A DNA stretch of 64,000 bases from Chitinophaga chungangae (GCF_017742215.1 NZ_JAGHKP010000005.1:1-64000), one strand, 5' to 3'; counted from the stretch's first letter, positions 50,750-61,274 are shown. Translations and numbers: made by a program. Notes: a model not told the origin generated them from the letters alone.

Positions 50750-51751
50750 TTATTTCAGCTTCGCCTCCTTCGGCAGCCGCCCCGTCCAGCTTTTGAAGGC
50801 GCGGCGGAAGCTGGTATGGTCTGCATACCCGAGCAATAAGGCTATTTCGTTAATATTTTTTTTGTCGTTTTCCAGGATGGCAAGCGCGAGTTCTTTACGG
50901 AGATCGCTGCAAACGGCGCGGTAGCTGCTGCTTTCTTCGGCGAGCCGCCGCTGGAAAGTGCGCGTGTTCATTCCGAGATGCGAAGCGGCTACGTGAATGG
51001 GCGGCGCCTGGCCTTTGAAATCCGTCAGCAATGCGAGACGCAGCTCTTCCGAAAAAGTTTTGCGCGACGCCAGTTTTTGCTGTTTTTCCGTCAGCAGGTT
51101 ATTAAATAACGCAAACAACGATTGGTCGTGGCTCAGCACCGGCGCGTCCATTACCGCTCGGGGAAACACCATGCCGTCACGCGGGGCGTTGAACACAAGC
51201 TCGCATTGCAATACGCGGCGGTATTCTTCCACATTGTTTTTACTGCAGGTAAACAGCGCTTTTAACGGCCGTGCATGTTGGCCGGTGAGCAGGTTAAACG
51301 TGCGGAGGGCGGAAGATTTGCCCACGTCTGCGCCCTGCTGCGCGCTCACCGGGTATTTGCTCCACCACAGTGGCATCGGTTCCATATACTGATACACCAG
51401 GTCGCCTTTTATTTCGGCGGTGTAACGGAAAATGGAAGAGAAGGTATTGTTGAAGCCGGATACCGCCGTAATTACCTCTCCGAATGTGCCGCAGGCCTGC
51501 AGCAGGTAACCGATCATGCCGTAGGCGGTGGGGCGTGTTTCCTGGCCGATGTGCAGGCCGATGAGCGGGTCGCCCGTCATTTCCACAATATGGTCCCAGA
51601 GATAGGGCGAATATTCCCAGGGTACCATTTTTTCCGCATCTTTCAGCGTTTCGGGGTCGATGCCGGCCCTGCGGCAGAGCTGGTGGAAATTGGCGCCGTG
51701 TTCTGCCGCGCCGTAAAGCATGTCCCGGATAATTGAAACCTGGAATTCCAT
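50750..51751 (-). CDS. AraC family regulator with arabinose-binding-type N-terminal domain
   Basis: 333 residues from the ATG at 51751; a TTG at 51778 is an alternative. The N-terminal sensor domain (CRRAGIDPETLKD, LIGLHIGQETRPTAYGMIGYLLQACGT) is of the OruR/ArgR-type 'arabinose-binding' group. The C-terminal double helix-turn-helix contains VAASHLGMNTRTFQRRLAEESSSYR and INEIALLLGYADHTSFRRAFKSWTGRLP. Divergent from the cytochrome c gene (118-base spacer), so it could control that gene. Confidence 0.92.
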   Translation of the reverse strand: MEFQVSIIRDMLYGAAEHGANFHQLCRRAGIDPETLKDAEKMVPWEYSPYLWDHIVEMTGDPLIGLHIGQETRPTAYGMIGYLLQACGTFGEVITAVSGFNNTFSSIFRYTAEIKGDLVYQYMEPMPLWWSKYPVSAQQGADVGKSSALRTFNLLTGQHARPLKALFTCSKNNVEEYRRVLQCELVFNAPRDGMVFPRAVMDAPVLSHDQSLFALFNNLLTEKQQKLASRKTFSEELRLALLTDFKGQAPPIHVAASHLGMNTRTFQRRLAEESSSYRAVCSDLRKELALAILENDKKNINEIALLLGYADHTSFRRAFKSWTGRLPKEAKLK

Positions 51752-51868
51752 GACATCAAAAACATTGAATTGTCGCAAATTACATCTTTTGCGCAGCCGT
51801 TAAGCCGCTACTTTTGTTCCCGGCGAACGAATTGAGAAAAAGCGCCGCTGAACCCCCAAAAATCCCGA

Positions 51869-52846
51869 ATGATGAAGCGATTTTTTTCATGGGCGCTCAG
51901 GATATTCCTGGGCATCGTGACCGTTATTATGTTGCTGGTGCTGTATATCCAGCTTACTTACCGCCGGAAGTTCGATGCGCCGCCCACGGGCATTGTTGCC
52001 AGTAAAGATTCCGCCGTGATCGCGCGGGGAGAGTATATTGTAATGGGGCCGGGCCATTGCTGGACGTGCCATGCGCCGGACGCTATCGAAAATCTGCAGA
52101 AAGGCCCGGCCGGCGGCATGTCTGGCGGCGTCGAAATAAAACTCCCTTTCGGCACGCTGTATACGCCGAACATCACGAACGACGCCGCTACCGGCATCGG
52201 CACTTATTCCGACGAAATGCTGGCCCGCGCCATCCGCTTCAATGTAAAACACGACCGCACCGCGCTCATCCCTTTTATGAGCTACAATGGCATGAGCGAC
52301 GAAGACCTTACCGCCGTGATCTCTTACCTGCGCGCTACAACGCCCGTCGTGCATGAAGTGCCGCCGCATAATATCAACCTGCTCGGTAAAGGCGTGATGC
52401 GTTTCCTGCTGAAAAATTACGAGCACGAAACGCCGCCGCCCGCCGCCATGAAACCCGATACCACGGCGGAATACGGCAAATATCTCGCGTTCAGCGTCAC
52501 CAACTGCCACGGCTGCCATACCAACCGCGACAAAAACAACGGGCAGTTTATCGGCACACCTTTCGCCGGGGGCGCGGAAATGCCTTCGAAAAGCGGCGTT
52601 TTTTTCACGGCGAACCTGACCCCGCACCCTGAAAATGGCGTGCTGAGCAAATGGAGCGCGGAAGATTTTGTGCGCAGGTTCAGGACGGGCGCCGCGTATC
52701 CCGAAAGCCCCATGCCCTGGAAGTCGTACCAGCGCATGACGGACAACGATCTGAAGGCGTTGTATTATTTCCTGAAAACAGTAGAGCCGTCCGCCAACAA
52801 AGTGACGGCGTTCAGGCCAAAAACGGCGGAAGAAAAGAAAAATTGA
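51869..52846 (+). CDS. Membrane-anchored dihaem cytochrome c
   Basis: 325 residues. N-terminal membrane anchor (about residues 8-28). Two c-type haem motifs are visible: CWTCH (Cys64-His68) and CHGCH (Cys213-His217). Each domain ends in a methionine-bearing loop (IPFMSYNGMSDEDL; SPMPWKSYQRMTDNDLKALYYFL). Typical of periplasmic electron carriers fused or partnered to dehydrogenases (alcohol-dehydrogenase cytochrome-subunit type). No dehydrogenase gene is adjacent. Confidence 0.92.
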   Translation: MMKRFFSWALRIFLGIVTVIMLLVLYIQLTYRRKFDAPPTGIVASKDSAVIARGEYIVMGPGHCWTCHAPDAIENLQKGPAGGMSGGVEIKLPFGTLYTPNITNDAATGIGTYSDEMLARAIRFNVKHDRTALIPFMSYNGMSDEDLTAVISYLRATTPVVHEVPPHNINLLGKGVMRFLLKNYEHETPPPAAMKPDTTAEYGKYLAFSVTNCHGCHTNRDKNNGQFIGTPFAGGAEMPSKSGVFFTANLTPHPENGVLSKWSAEDFVRRFRTGAAYPESPMPWKSYQRMTDNDLKALYYFLKTVEPSANKVTAFRPKTAEEKKN

Positions 52847-53221
52847 TCAGGCGCTGTACAATTCTTTCCCGAAGGGCGTGAACGTAAGCGTGAGCAGCTT
52901 GAAATGCTGGCGGGCAAAAGGAATGCCGATGATGGTGATGGTAAGCAGCAAACCGAAGAAAAGGTGCCCCAGCGCGATCCAGATGCCGCCGCAGAAGATC
53001 CAGATGATGTTCAGCACCGCCGCAATGCAGCCCGAAGCGCCCTGGATCTCGCGCACCTGCGTGCCGAACGGCATCAGCGTGAGTATCCCGATCTTGAAAA
53101 GCTGCAACCCGAACGGAATGCCGATGATGGTAAGGCAAAGCATAAGTCCGCCGAACATGTAGCCAACAAACGTAAAAAATCCGCCGAAGATCAGCCAGAT
53201 GATATTACCCAATAGATTCAT
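52847..53221 (-). CDS. YccF domain inner-membrane protein
   Basis: 124 residues with two copies of the pattern IIWLIFGG..GGLMLCLTIIGIPFGLQLFKI / IIWIFCGG..FGLLLTITIIGIPFARQHFKL, the signature of the YccF family. About four membrane helices. Function unknown in general. Its stop abuts the cytochrome gene stop convergently. Confidence 0.9.
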   Translation of the reverse strand: MNLLGNIIWLIFGGFFTFVGYMFGGLMLCLTIIGIPFGLQLFKIGILTLMPFGTQVREIQGASGCIAAVLNIIWIFCGGIWIALGHLFFGLLLTITIIGIPFARQHFKLLTLTFTPFGKELYSA

Positions 53222-53250
53222 AAGAATAAATGTAATGAAAAAAGCGGCGC

Positions 53251-54891
53251 CTATGCCTGCTTTTTGGGGTATGTTTTTAACAGCTCGACAATTTCAGTGT
53301 GGCCCCTTCTTTCCGCCCAGGCCAGCGGCTGCGCCCATGGGCGGTCGTGCGGCAGGGAAGGATCGGCGCCTTTTTTCAGCAGCCATTCCGCCATTTCCTT
53401 TCGCCCGTGTTTCGCGGCGTAGCCTAATGGCGTGGTACAGTTTTCTTCATCTACCGCGTTGATGTCCGCCCCATGTTCCACGAAACTTTCCGCGTTTTCC
53501 AGATCGTTGTGCCCGGCGAATTTATGCAAAGGCGTAATGCCCAGCCACGAGCGGAGATTGGGGTTCATGCCATAACTGAAAAGCAGGTTGCGGAGGGCTT
53601 TGGTCTGTATCCTTTCTTCCGGTCCTTTTATGCTAACTCCAACGGATATACGTTTTGCAAGATCCGGCTGGTAATGCAGCATCAGTTTAACGAACAGTTC
53701 ATTCCCCTGGCCCGCGGCGTTTTCCAATGCGTTCGTATCGTTGGCCAATGCAGGATTGGCGGCGAACATGGCAGCTGCGGTGAGCAGGTCGTTGTAATAA
53801 GCCAGCAGGTGTACTTTCCGGTAAGCGCCGTATGAACAAAGCAGGTCGATGATGGGCTGGTTTTTATTGCGGATGGCGCGGGAAAGCGCGTCGGCGGAGC
53901 TTTCCACTTCCACGTTCGCATGCGCGCCGTATTGCAGCAGGAGTTTTACGGTTTCAATGTCTTCCCGCACCACGGCCGTATAAATGGAATGCCCCATGGG
54001 CGCGATGCCCGGCTCGGACAGGTTCGGGTCCGCACCGCGCTCCAGCAGCAGTTTTACCACTTCCCTGTGCCCGCCGGAAACGGCGTTGTTAAGCGCCGAG
54101 CCGGACCCCTGGTAATAAGAAACGTAATCGGAAAGGCGGTTTGCCAGCGTTGGGTCTTCGTCCAGCAATTGACGTACGCGTTCGATATTGCCGGTAAGGC
54201 TCGCCATGTAGATGTCGATGTTCGCGCCGTGTTTTACCAGCAGTTCGTAAATGTCTTTGGGCGTGGCGGTTCCGTCTGCGGGCACGTCGCGCCAGCCGCG
54301 GTAACTGTAATCGCCGTTGCAAAGCTGGATGGGCCGCGCGCCGTCGTAGCGCTGTGCATTGATGTCTGCCCCGCGCCGCAGCAATTCTTCGATCAGCTCC
54401 GGCTGCCGCGTCATCACTGCCCAGTGAACGGGCTGATTGGTCGCTTCGTCCGGCGCGTGCAGCAGCTGCGGATTGGCGTCCAGCATTTTTTTTACCTGCC
54501 CGATGTTCCTGTCGCGGATCGCCTTTGCCATGTTGTTGCCTTCCGGGTGAACAAGCTGGCCGGTCGCTTTTTCGAGGAGGGTTTGTATTTCGGTGAAGCC
54601 ACGGTCTTTCGCCATCAGCGATAAAATGTCTGAAGTGCCCGAAGAGACAGGATTTGCACCCTGTTCCAGCAGGAACTTCACCGCCTCCGCCTGGTTTTCT
54701 TTCACGGCGAAATACATGGGCGTGCGGTATTCGTATTCACATTTTATCAGTCCCGGGTCGCGGGAAAGCAGCGTGCGGAGCGCAACCACATCGCCGGTGG
54801 CGGCGGCCTGGAACATGTTCCACACGTCGATGCCGTTGCCATGCGACCAAATGAGCGGTTCGTTTTTGCTGAGCGCTTCAGGGCGTGTCAT
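53251..54891 (-). CDS. Long ankyrin repeat protein
   Basis: 546 residues. At least ten ankyrin repeats are visible, among them VNMFQAAATGDVVALRTLLSRDP-like, PMYFAVKENQAEAVKFLLEQGANPV, PVHWAVMTRQPELIEELLRRGADINAQ, NNAVSGGHREVVKLLLERGADPNLS, and LHKFAGHNDLENAESFVEHGADINAVD followed by CTTPLGYAAKHGRKEMAEWLLKKGADPS. No signal peptide, so likely cytoplasmic. Binds unknown protein partners. Sits alone between YccF and a divergent deaminase. Confidence 0.9.
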   Translation of the reverse strand: MTRPEALSKNEPLIWSHGNGIDVWNMFQAAATGDVVALRTLLSRDPGLIKCEYEYRTPMYFAVKENQAEAVKFLLEQGANPVSSGTSDILSLMAKDRGFTEIQTLLEKATGQLVHPEGNNMAKAIRDRNIGQVKKMLDANPQLLHAPDEATNQPVHWAVMTRQPELIEELLRRGADINAQRYDGARPIQLCNGDYSYRGWRDVPADGTATPKDIYELLVKHGANIDIYMASLTGNIERVRQLLDEDPTLANRLSDYVSYYQGSGSALNNAVSGGHREVVKLLLERGADPNLSEPGIAPMGHSIYTAVVREDIETVKLLLQYGAHANVEVESSADALSRAIRNKNQPIIDLLCSYGAYRKVHLLAYYNDLLTAAAMFAANPALANDTNALENAAGQGNELFVKLMLHYQPDLAKRISVGVSIKGPEERIQTKALRNLLFSYGMNPNLRSWLGITPLHKFAGHNDLENAESFVEHGADINAVDEENCTTPLGYAAKHGRKEMAEWLLKKGADPSLPHDRPWAQPLAWAERRGHTEIVELLKTYPKKQA

Positions 54892-54974
54892 AAAAAATGA
54901 TTTCAGGGTGAGAGGAGCGGTACATCAAATTACCGAAATTCCTTGGTTAATCCAGGATGCCGTACTTTTAATAC

Positions 54975-55373
54975 ATGAACGAACATCAACCTTACATGGA
55001 ACGCTGCATGGAACTTGCCGCCATCGCGCAGTCGGAAGGGGAAAGCCCTGTCGGTTGCGTGATCGTCCAAAACGGGGTCGTTATCGGCGAAGGTATCGAG
55101 CAGAGCAAAAAGTACGGCGACATTTCGCGCCACGCGGAAGTAATGGCCGTGCTGGACGCACTGGGCAAGGGTTTTCAGCTTGCAGGCACGGTGTTGTATT
55201 CCAATGTGGAGCCCTGCATGCTTTGTTCCTACGTCATCCGCCACCACCGGATCGGTACAGTGGTGTACAGCACGCCCTGCGGCGAACTGGGCGGCACCAA
55301 TCCGAAATTCAACCTGCTCACCACTAAAGAAATAGCTGCCTGGGAAAGCGCGCCGGAGGTGATCGTGGTATAA
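54975..55373 (+). CDS. Cytidine/deoxycytidylate deaminase family nucleoside deaminase
   Basis: 132 residues. Zinc motif HAEV (His53, Glu55) and PCMLC (Cys81, Cys84) are intact. Length and GESPVGCVIVQNGVVIGEG fit nucleoside deaminases of the TadA/guanine-deaminase-like group. C-terminal arginine/helix features of TadA are weak, so guanine or other base deamination is as likely as tRNA editing. Confidence 0.88.
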   Translation: MNEHQPYMERCMELAAIAQSEGESPVGCVIVQNGVVIGEGIEQSKKYGDISRHAEVMAVLDALGKGFQLAGTVLYSNVEPCMLCSYVIRHHRIGTVVYSTPCGELGGTNPKFNLLTTKEIAAWESAPEVIVV

Positions 55374-55375
55374 GC

Positions 55376-55402
55376 AAAAAAGGCCGCCCGCGGGCAGCCT
55401 TT
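55376..55402 (-). terminator. Terminator of the agmatine operon (probably bidirectional)
   Basis: AAAGGC..CCC GC GGG..GCCTTT forms a hairpin at 55379-55402. On the minus strand it ends in a run of T, right after the aguA stop. The deaminase gene on the plus strand may share it. Confidence 0.75.
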
Positions 55403-55423
55403 CGTTTATCGTAAAAAAATATC

Positions 55424-56466
55424 CTAGATCCCGGGCTCCTGCTGGCTCAGGCAATGGAAGCTGCCCAATCCCCAGATGATCTCCGTACTGTCGATCCCCA
55501 CTACTTCGCGGTCTTTAAAACATTCCGTGATAATGCGCAGCGCCTCGTCGTCTTTTTTACAGCGGAAGGTGGGCACGATCACGTATTTGTTGCTGATGTA
55601 AAAGTTCGCGTAAGATGCGGGCAGGCGCTGATCTTCGAACACCACAGCGTCCGGCATGGGCAGCGTAACGATGTTCAGCTGTTTGCCGCTGAGAAGGCGC
55701 ATCTGCTGCAATTGTTTGAGGTTCTGCTGCAGCAGCTCGTAGTTCTCGTCCTGTTTGTCGGTTTCGATCACGGTCAGCACCGTGTCTTCGTTCACAAAAC
55801 GGATGGTATCGTCGATATGGCCGTCCGTATCGTCGCCCACGATGCCTTCTTCCACCCACAACACCTGGTCTGCGCCGTAATACTGGTGCAGGTATTCTTC
55901 CACCTGGCCGCGGCCGAGGTGCGGGTTGCGGTTTTCGTTCAACAGGCAGCAGGTGGAGGTGAGAATGGTGCCTTTGCCGTTAAATTCCACCGATCCGCCT
56001 TCCATGATAATGCCGGGATTGAACAGCGGCAGCTGGTAATGGTTGGCGATGAGGGTAGGGATGATGTCGTCCTGGTCGAACGGCGGGTATTTGCCGCCCC
56101 AGGCGTTGTAATTCCAGTCCACCACGGCTTTTTTCTGCTCCGCCGCGGGGTTCAGCAGGAAAGCGGGGCCATGGTCGCGGCACCACGCGTCGTTGGTGGG
56201 ATGGAAGAAAAATTCCACGTTTTGCATGTTCACGCCGGCCTGCAGGAGATGCCCGGTGGCAAAGGTTTTCATGGCTTCGTCCGCCACGTTGATGCGCACC
56301 TTCTCACTGTCTGCCAGGTATTTTACAAACAGGCTGTAATGCGGGAAAATGGTATGGATCTTTCCGGGCCAGCTGGCTTCTTTATGCGGCCAGCTAAGCC
56401 AGGTTGCAGTATGAGGATGGAATTCCGCCGGAAAATAATATCCTAATTGCTTGGGAGTTGGTTGCG

Positions 56467-56470
<4 letters not shown>
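55424..56470 (-). CDS. aguA: Agmatine deiminase
   Basis: 348 residues from MTQPTPKQLGYYFPAEFHPHTATWLSWPHKEASWPG. Conserved motifs DAWCRDHGPAFLL, GGKYPPFDQDD, IIMEGGSVEFNGKGT, GDDTDGHIDDTIRFV and the catalytic Cys in GLGSFHCLSQQEPGI identify agmatine deiminase. It makes N-carbamoylputrescine from agmatine. Start at 56470 rather than 56542: the former overlaps the aguB stop by four bases (ATGA) and gives the family N-terminus. Confidence 0.96.
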
Positions 56471-57345
<875 letters not shown>

Positions 57346-57350
57346 GGTTG

Positions 57351-57358
57351 CAAAGGTA
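57351..57358 (-). promoter_or_regulatory. aguBA -7 box
   Basis: The minus strand reads TACCTTTG, exact TAnnTTTG. It ends six bases before the ATG, so transcription would begin at or next to the start codon. A clear -33 element is lacking. Confidence 0.5.
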
Positions 57359-57457
57359 TAAAAAAGGCAGGGTTTCATACCATATTCCCCCTGTTTCGTC
57401 CCATTTCGGGAGAAAGCGGACAACTGTTCACTATTATTGCAGTAAAGAAAACGATCC

Positions 57458-58960
57458 ATGGATAAAATCAGGAAAACGGAGTTCTGGCTGGCTACGGCTA
57501 TTTACCTGCTGGTAATATTTGCCATGATCTTCCCGACCCTATTCAATGAAGGCGCCGGGTACGGTTATTACCTGGCGGACAGGTTCGAAAAGAACCACAT
57601 GGCATACGACGGGTTTCTGCATTACCTGATGCCCCGAATGCTGATCGCCACAGTGAGTTATGTAACGTTCGTAGCGATCAACAACTGGCTGATCCCATAT
57701 TTTTTCGAAAGGAAAAATGCGTTGTGGGGAGCGATCTTCACAGCGGCCACGATGTTTTTTTTCTGGGGGATGCTCACGATCGCATTTACCTGGCGGTACG
57801 GCTACATGCTGGGATACCGCAGCCTGGGCAGCTTTTATAACATCTGCTGCTGGCGTGCTTTTATTATCGTGTTCACGTCTGCGCTGGGATACGTGGCTTA
57901 CCACCTGCTGAAAGCCACGTATTTCGGGTTCGTGCACCGCATGCTAGTGGAAAAGAAGATATGGAAAAAAGTACCGCTCGATATCATGTTGCTGGTGATC
58001 GTTTGGGCCCTGTCGGCGTTCATTATGGTGGCAGATAGCCGGCCGGCGCGGTTCCACATCGTATTGTGGGGAGGCATGGCCTACATTGTGGCCTACATGG
58101 CTTACTGCCGTTATATTTTCCTGCCGCTGTTCAGAAAAGAGCAGACCTTTAAAAAACTCGTGCCCGTCCTGCTGCTGATCCTGACGTTATCCTCCATTTT
58201 CGCATGCCTGCTGATCGATGGCTTCACGCGTATCGGGCAAATGGGCGCCATTTATGCGCTGGTCGTTTTTTGCAATGTGATGTTTATGCTGCCCCTGGCC
58301 GCATGGGTTTCATATAACCGCTTATCGAGAAAGAATGAGGTGTTGAACCTGGAAAAGGCGCTGGGTCGTTCTTCCGCCAATCTGGACTTCTTGCGCTCCC
58401 AGATCAACCCTCATTTCTTGTTTAACGCGCTCAATACGCTCTACGGCACGGCGCTCCAGGAAAACGCGCCCCGCACCAGCGAAGGCGTGCAGAAACTGGG
58501 CGATATGATGCGGTTCATGCTGCATGAGAACAACCAGGAAAAGATCGAGCTGGACAAAGAAGTGGGCTACCTGCAGAATTATATCGCGCTGCAGAAGCTG
58601 CGCACGCAGCAGTCGCCGGACATCAAGATCGAAGTGAACATCAACGACGCCGACTGCACGCACGACATTGCGCCCATGCTGCTGATACCTTTCGTTGAAA
58701 ACGCTTTCAAACACGGCATCAGCCTGCGCAACCGCTCCTGGATCGTCGTGTCGCTTTCCTGCGACGAAAACCACATCTATTTCGACGCTTACAACAGCAT
58801 TCATGTGAAGCCGGACAACGACCCGGAAAAACACAGCCTCGGCATTGGCCTCAACAACGTGCGCCGCCGCCTGCAGCTGTTGTATCCCAACCGGCACGAA
58901 CTAAGCATCCGGCAGACCGCCACAGAGTTCTTTGTGCATCTCACGATCACGACGAAATAA
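57458..58960 (+). CDS. LytS-type membrane sensor histidine kinase
   Basis: 500 residues. About eight membrane helices occupy residues 10-290. A short coiled segment is followed by the His_kinase domain with INPHFLFNALNTLYG (phospho-acceptor His319) and an ATP-binding domain (PMLLIPFVENAFKHGI; HSLGIGLNNVRRRLQLLY). This is the kinase type that partners LytTR response regulators. The likely partner is at 60335, with a DUF4407 gene in between. Confidence 0.93.
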   Translation: MDKIRKTEFWLATAIYLLVIFAMIFPTLFNEGAGYGYYLADRFEKNHMAYDGFLHYLMPRMLIATVSYVTFVAINNWLIPYFFERKNALWGAIFTAATMFFFWGMLTIAFTWRYGYMLGYRSLGSFYNICCWRAFIIVFTSALGYVAYHLLKATYFGFVHRMLVEKKIWKKVPLDIMLLVIVWALSAFIMVADSRPARFHIVLWGGMAYIVAYMAYCRYIFLPLFRKEQTFKKLVPVLLLILTLSSIFACLLIDGFTRIGQMGAIYALVVFCNVMFMLPLAAWVSYNRLSRKNEVLNLEKALGRSSANLDFLRSQINPHFLFNALNTLYGTALQENAPRTSEGVQKLGDMMRFMLHENNQEKIELDKEVGYLQNYIALQKLRTQQSPDIKIEVNINDADCTHDIAPMLLIPFVENAFKHGISLRNRSWIVVSLSCDENHIYFDAYNSIHVKPDNDPEKHSLGIGLNNVRRRLQLLYPNRHELSIRQTATEFFVHLTITTK

Positions 58961-59023
58961 GATCCTTATTCCCGGCTGATAGAAAATTAACCACAGCCTT
59001 ACTTGAACGACAGGCATAGGATA

Positions 59024-59045
59024 GGTATAGGAGAGGTATAGGAGA
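59024..59045. repeat. Two tandem 11-base repeats upstream of the DUF4407 gene
   Basis: GGTATAGGAGA occurs at 59024-59034 and again at 59035-59045, preceded by a partial copy (GCATAGGATA). The spacing of one helical turn would suit a binding site. It lies in the 148-base spacer between the kinase and the DUF4407 gene. Confidence 0.5.
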
Positions 59046-59108
59046 GCACCGGGAGAATTACGTGAAAATAATATTACAGTATCCATCTTATATACTTAAA
59101 CGCACAAA

Positions 59109-60314
59109 ATGATCCGACAGCAAAACCCGGAAACCGACGCAGAACCTAAATCGTACGAGCCGGACGGCTTCACCCGCTTCCTTTGGTGGCTGGCCACCGC
59201 GGATGCGGACATTCTCAAACAATGCCAGGCAGACCGCGAGCGCTACCGCATTATCGGCATCGCCGTGCTGGTCACCGGCCTGTTCGCCACCCTGGCCTGG
59301 GGATATTTTTTCTCCACCGTGGTAAAAGACGACCTCGCCATTGCCGGACTGGCGCTGTTTTTCGGCTTCGCCATCCTTTCCATCGACCGCAGCCTGATTG
59401 CCGCCATGCACCGCAACGGCGGCAAACCGCAATTCCTGCCCGTAGCTTTCCGCCTGCTGCTGGCCGTTACCATCGGGCTGTTTATTTCGCAACCCGTAGT
59501 GCTGATGTTGTTCAAAAAAGACATCGACGCGCAGATGGTGCTGGACAGGCAGGAGAAAATGGACGTTTTCCGCAAGGAGCAGACCGATTTCAACGCCGCC
59601 AAAACCAAAGAAGTACGGCAGCAGATAACGGGTTTTGAAAAACAGCTGGTACAGAAGGAAGAACAGGTGAAAGAATACAAAGACGGCTACATCCGCGAAA
59701 CAGACGGCACGGGCGGCTCGGGGAAAACCGGGGAATCGGTGATCGCGCGCGTCAAAAAAAGCGAATACCTTAAAGCCGAAGAGGAAATGCGGAAGCTGAA
59801 AAAGGAACTGGAGCCGCTGCGACTGGAGCAGGCGGAAAAACTGGCGCTGCTGAAAACGGAAGACAGTCTCAAAGAAGCCGCCTACAGCGCCACGCTCACC
59901 GACGGTTTTTTGTCGCAGGTGGAAGCGCTGAACACGCTCACGGAAGAACATCCGCCGCTCAAACAACGTTACCGCCTCATCGTGTTCATCATCACCCTCA
60001 TCGAAGTAATGCCGCTGCTCACCAAGCTGCTGATGCCGAAAGGGGAATACGATGCAAGACTGGCCGCGCTTACCGAAGGCAGCGTACAGGCGTCGACGCT
60101 GGCGCGGGAAAAACAGCAGGAATTGCAGGAACATTACCACGAAGGGGCAACGGTGGCAGACAAGGAAGTGATGGACCATCTTTTCGGGCTGACGGAAAAC
60201 CAGCGCCGCCGCGAAGCGGAAAAACTGGTGAAGGAATGGGAACAAAAAGACGGCCGCAGTTTCCAGCGTTTGTGGGCATCCGCGCGCAGGCTGCTGCTAC
60301 TTCATAAAGTGTAA
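59109..60314 (+). CDS. DUF4407 domain membrane protein
   Basis: 401 residues. The N-terminal part has FTRFLWWLATADADILKQC, then membrane helices near residues 48-70, 76-93 and 115-133. A long charged coiled coil spans about residues 145-290 (KQLVQKEEQVKEYKDGY; KAEEEMRKLKKELEPLRLEQAEKLALL). A fourth helix follows near 295-315 (LIVFIITLIEVMPLLTKLL). This matches DUF4407 proteins, whose function is unknown. Only 20 bases separate it from the LytTR regulator, so the two are probably co-expressed. Confidence 0.88.
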   Translation: MIRQQNPETDAEPKSYEPDGFTRFLWWLATADADILKQCQADRERYRIIGIAVLVTGLFATLAWGYFFSTVVKDDLAIAGLALFFGFAILSIDRSLIAAMHRNGGKPQFLPVAFRLLLAVTIGLFISQPVVLMLFKKDIDAQMVLDRQEKMDVFRKEQTDFNAAKTKEVRQQITGFEKQLVQKEEQVKEYKDGYIRETDGTGGSGKTGESVIARVKKSEYLKAEEEMRKLKKELEPLRLEQAEKLALLKTEDSLKEAAYSATLTDGFLSQVEALNTLTEEHPPLKQRYRLIVFIITLIEVMPLLTKLLMPKGEYDARLAALTEGSVQASTLAREKQQELQEHYHEGATVADKEVMDHLFGLTENQRRREAEKLVKEWEQKDGRSFQRLWASARRLLLLHKV

Positions 60315-60334
60315 TTTGACGTATCTTGGGTACC

Positions 60335-61042
60335 ATGAACATGACCGCCATTGCGATAGACGACGAGCCCGTGGCCCTCAGCGTGATACAGGCGCACGCA
60401 GCCAAAGTGCCATTTATGGAACTGAAGGGCGTGTTCACCAACGCATTCGAAGCCATGGACTTTTTGCGGCGGGAAAAAATAGACCTGCTGTTTCTCGATA
60501 TTAAAATGCCGGACATTTCCGGGCTGGACTTCCTGAGCAGTCTTCACGAGCCCCCCATGACGGTTTTTACCACCGCTTATTCCGAGCATGCCGTACAAAG
60601 CTTCGAGCTCGACGCGATCGACTACCTGCTGAAACCCTTTTCCCTGGCCCGTTTCCTGAAAGCCTGCAACAAAGCGCACAGCCTGTTCCAGCTGAAGCAG
60701 GAACGCGCGCAGAACCCCGTGCAGGCGGATTATATCTTTATCAAAAGCGGCTACGAACAACTGAAAATACAGTTGCAGGACGTGTTGTACATCGAAAGCG
60801 CAGGCAATTACGTGAATTTTGTGCTGGGTGATAAAAAGCTGCTGTCGCGCCTTTCCATGCAGGAGGCGCTGGCGCTGGTGCCGGCGTCGCAGTTCACGCG
60901 GGTGCACCGGTCTTACATCGTGGCCAACGGCCAGGTGGACAGGATAGACCGGAACTGCGTGTACATCCGGCAGGCGGTGATCCCGATCGGGGCGGCGTAC
61001 GGCGAGGCGGTGAACCGCATTGCGGGAGAGGAACGAAGCTGA
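60335..61042 (+). CDS. LytTR family response regulator
   Basis: 235 residues from the ATG at 60335 (a TTG at 60326 is possible). Receiver domain with acidic pocket IDDEP and phospho-acceptor Asp55 in LLFLDIKMPD; KPF completes the active site. The LytTR DNA-binding domain (YIFIKSGYEQLKIQLQDVLYIES, FTRVHRSYIVANGQVDRID) follows. Likely partner of the kinase at 57458. Confidence 0.94.
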   Translation: MNMTAIAIDDEPVALSVIQAHAAKVPFMELKGVFTNAFEAMDFLRREKIDLLFLDIKMPDISGLDFLSSLHEPPMTVFTTAYSEHAVQSFELDAIDYLLKPFSLARFLKACNKAHSLFQLKQERAQNPVQADYIFIKSGYEQLKIQLQDVLYIESAGNYVNFVLGDKKLLSRLSMQEALALVPASQFTRVHRSYIVANGQVDRIDRNCVYIRQAVIPIGAAYGEAVNRIAGEERS

Positions 61043-61226
61043 TCGTCAGGGGGTTGTGAAACGAAACAGGCGCTGCGGAAGCAGCACCCGTGTCCTGTCA
61101 GTGTACTCGGTTTTAACACTTTCTTGTATAGAATCCAAAATATAAGACTATTGGGAAAAATGCAAATATATATTAAAATAATTTTCGAATTAAGATAATA
61201 TTAATGTTGAGGCGGATTTTTGTAAA

Positions 61227-61259
61227 ATTGTCATGCAGCGCCTTAAATACGTATATTTG
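61227..61259 (+). promoter_or_regulatory. Promoter of the DUF4920 gene
   Basis: ATTG at 61227-61230, a 21-base spacer and TATATTTG at 61252-61259. Start expected near 61264, giving a leader of about 10 nucleotides and fixing the ATG at 61275. Confidence 0.65.
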
Positions 61260-61274
61260 GGCAAATACCTCCAG

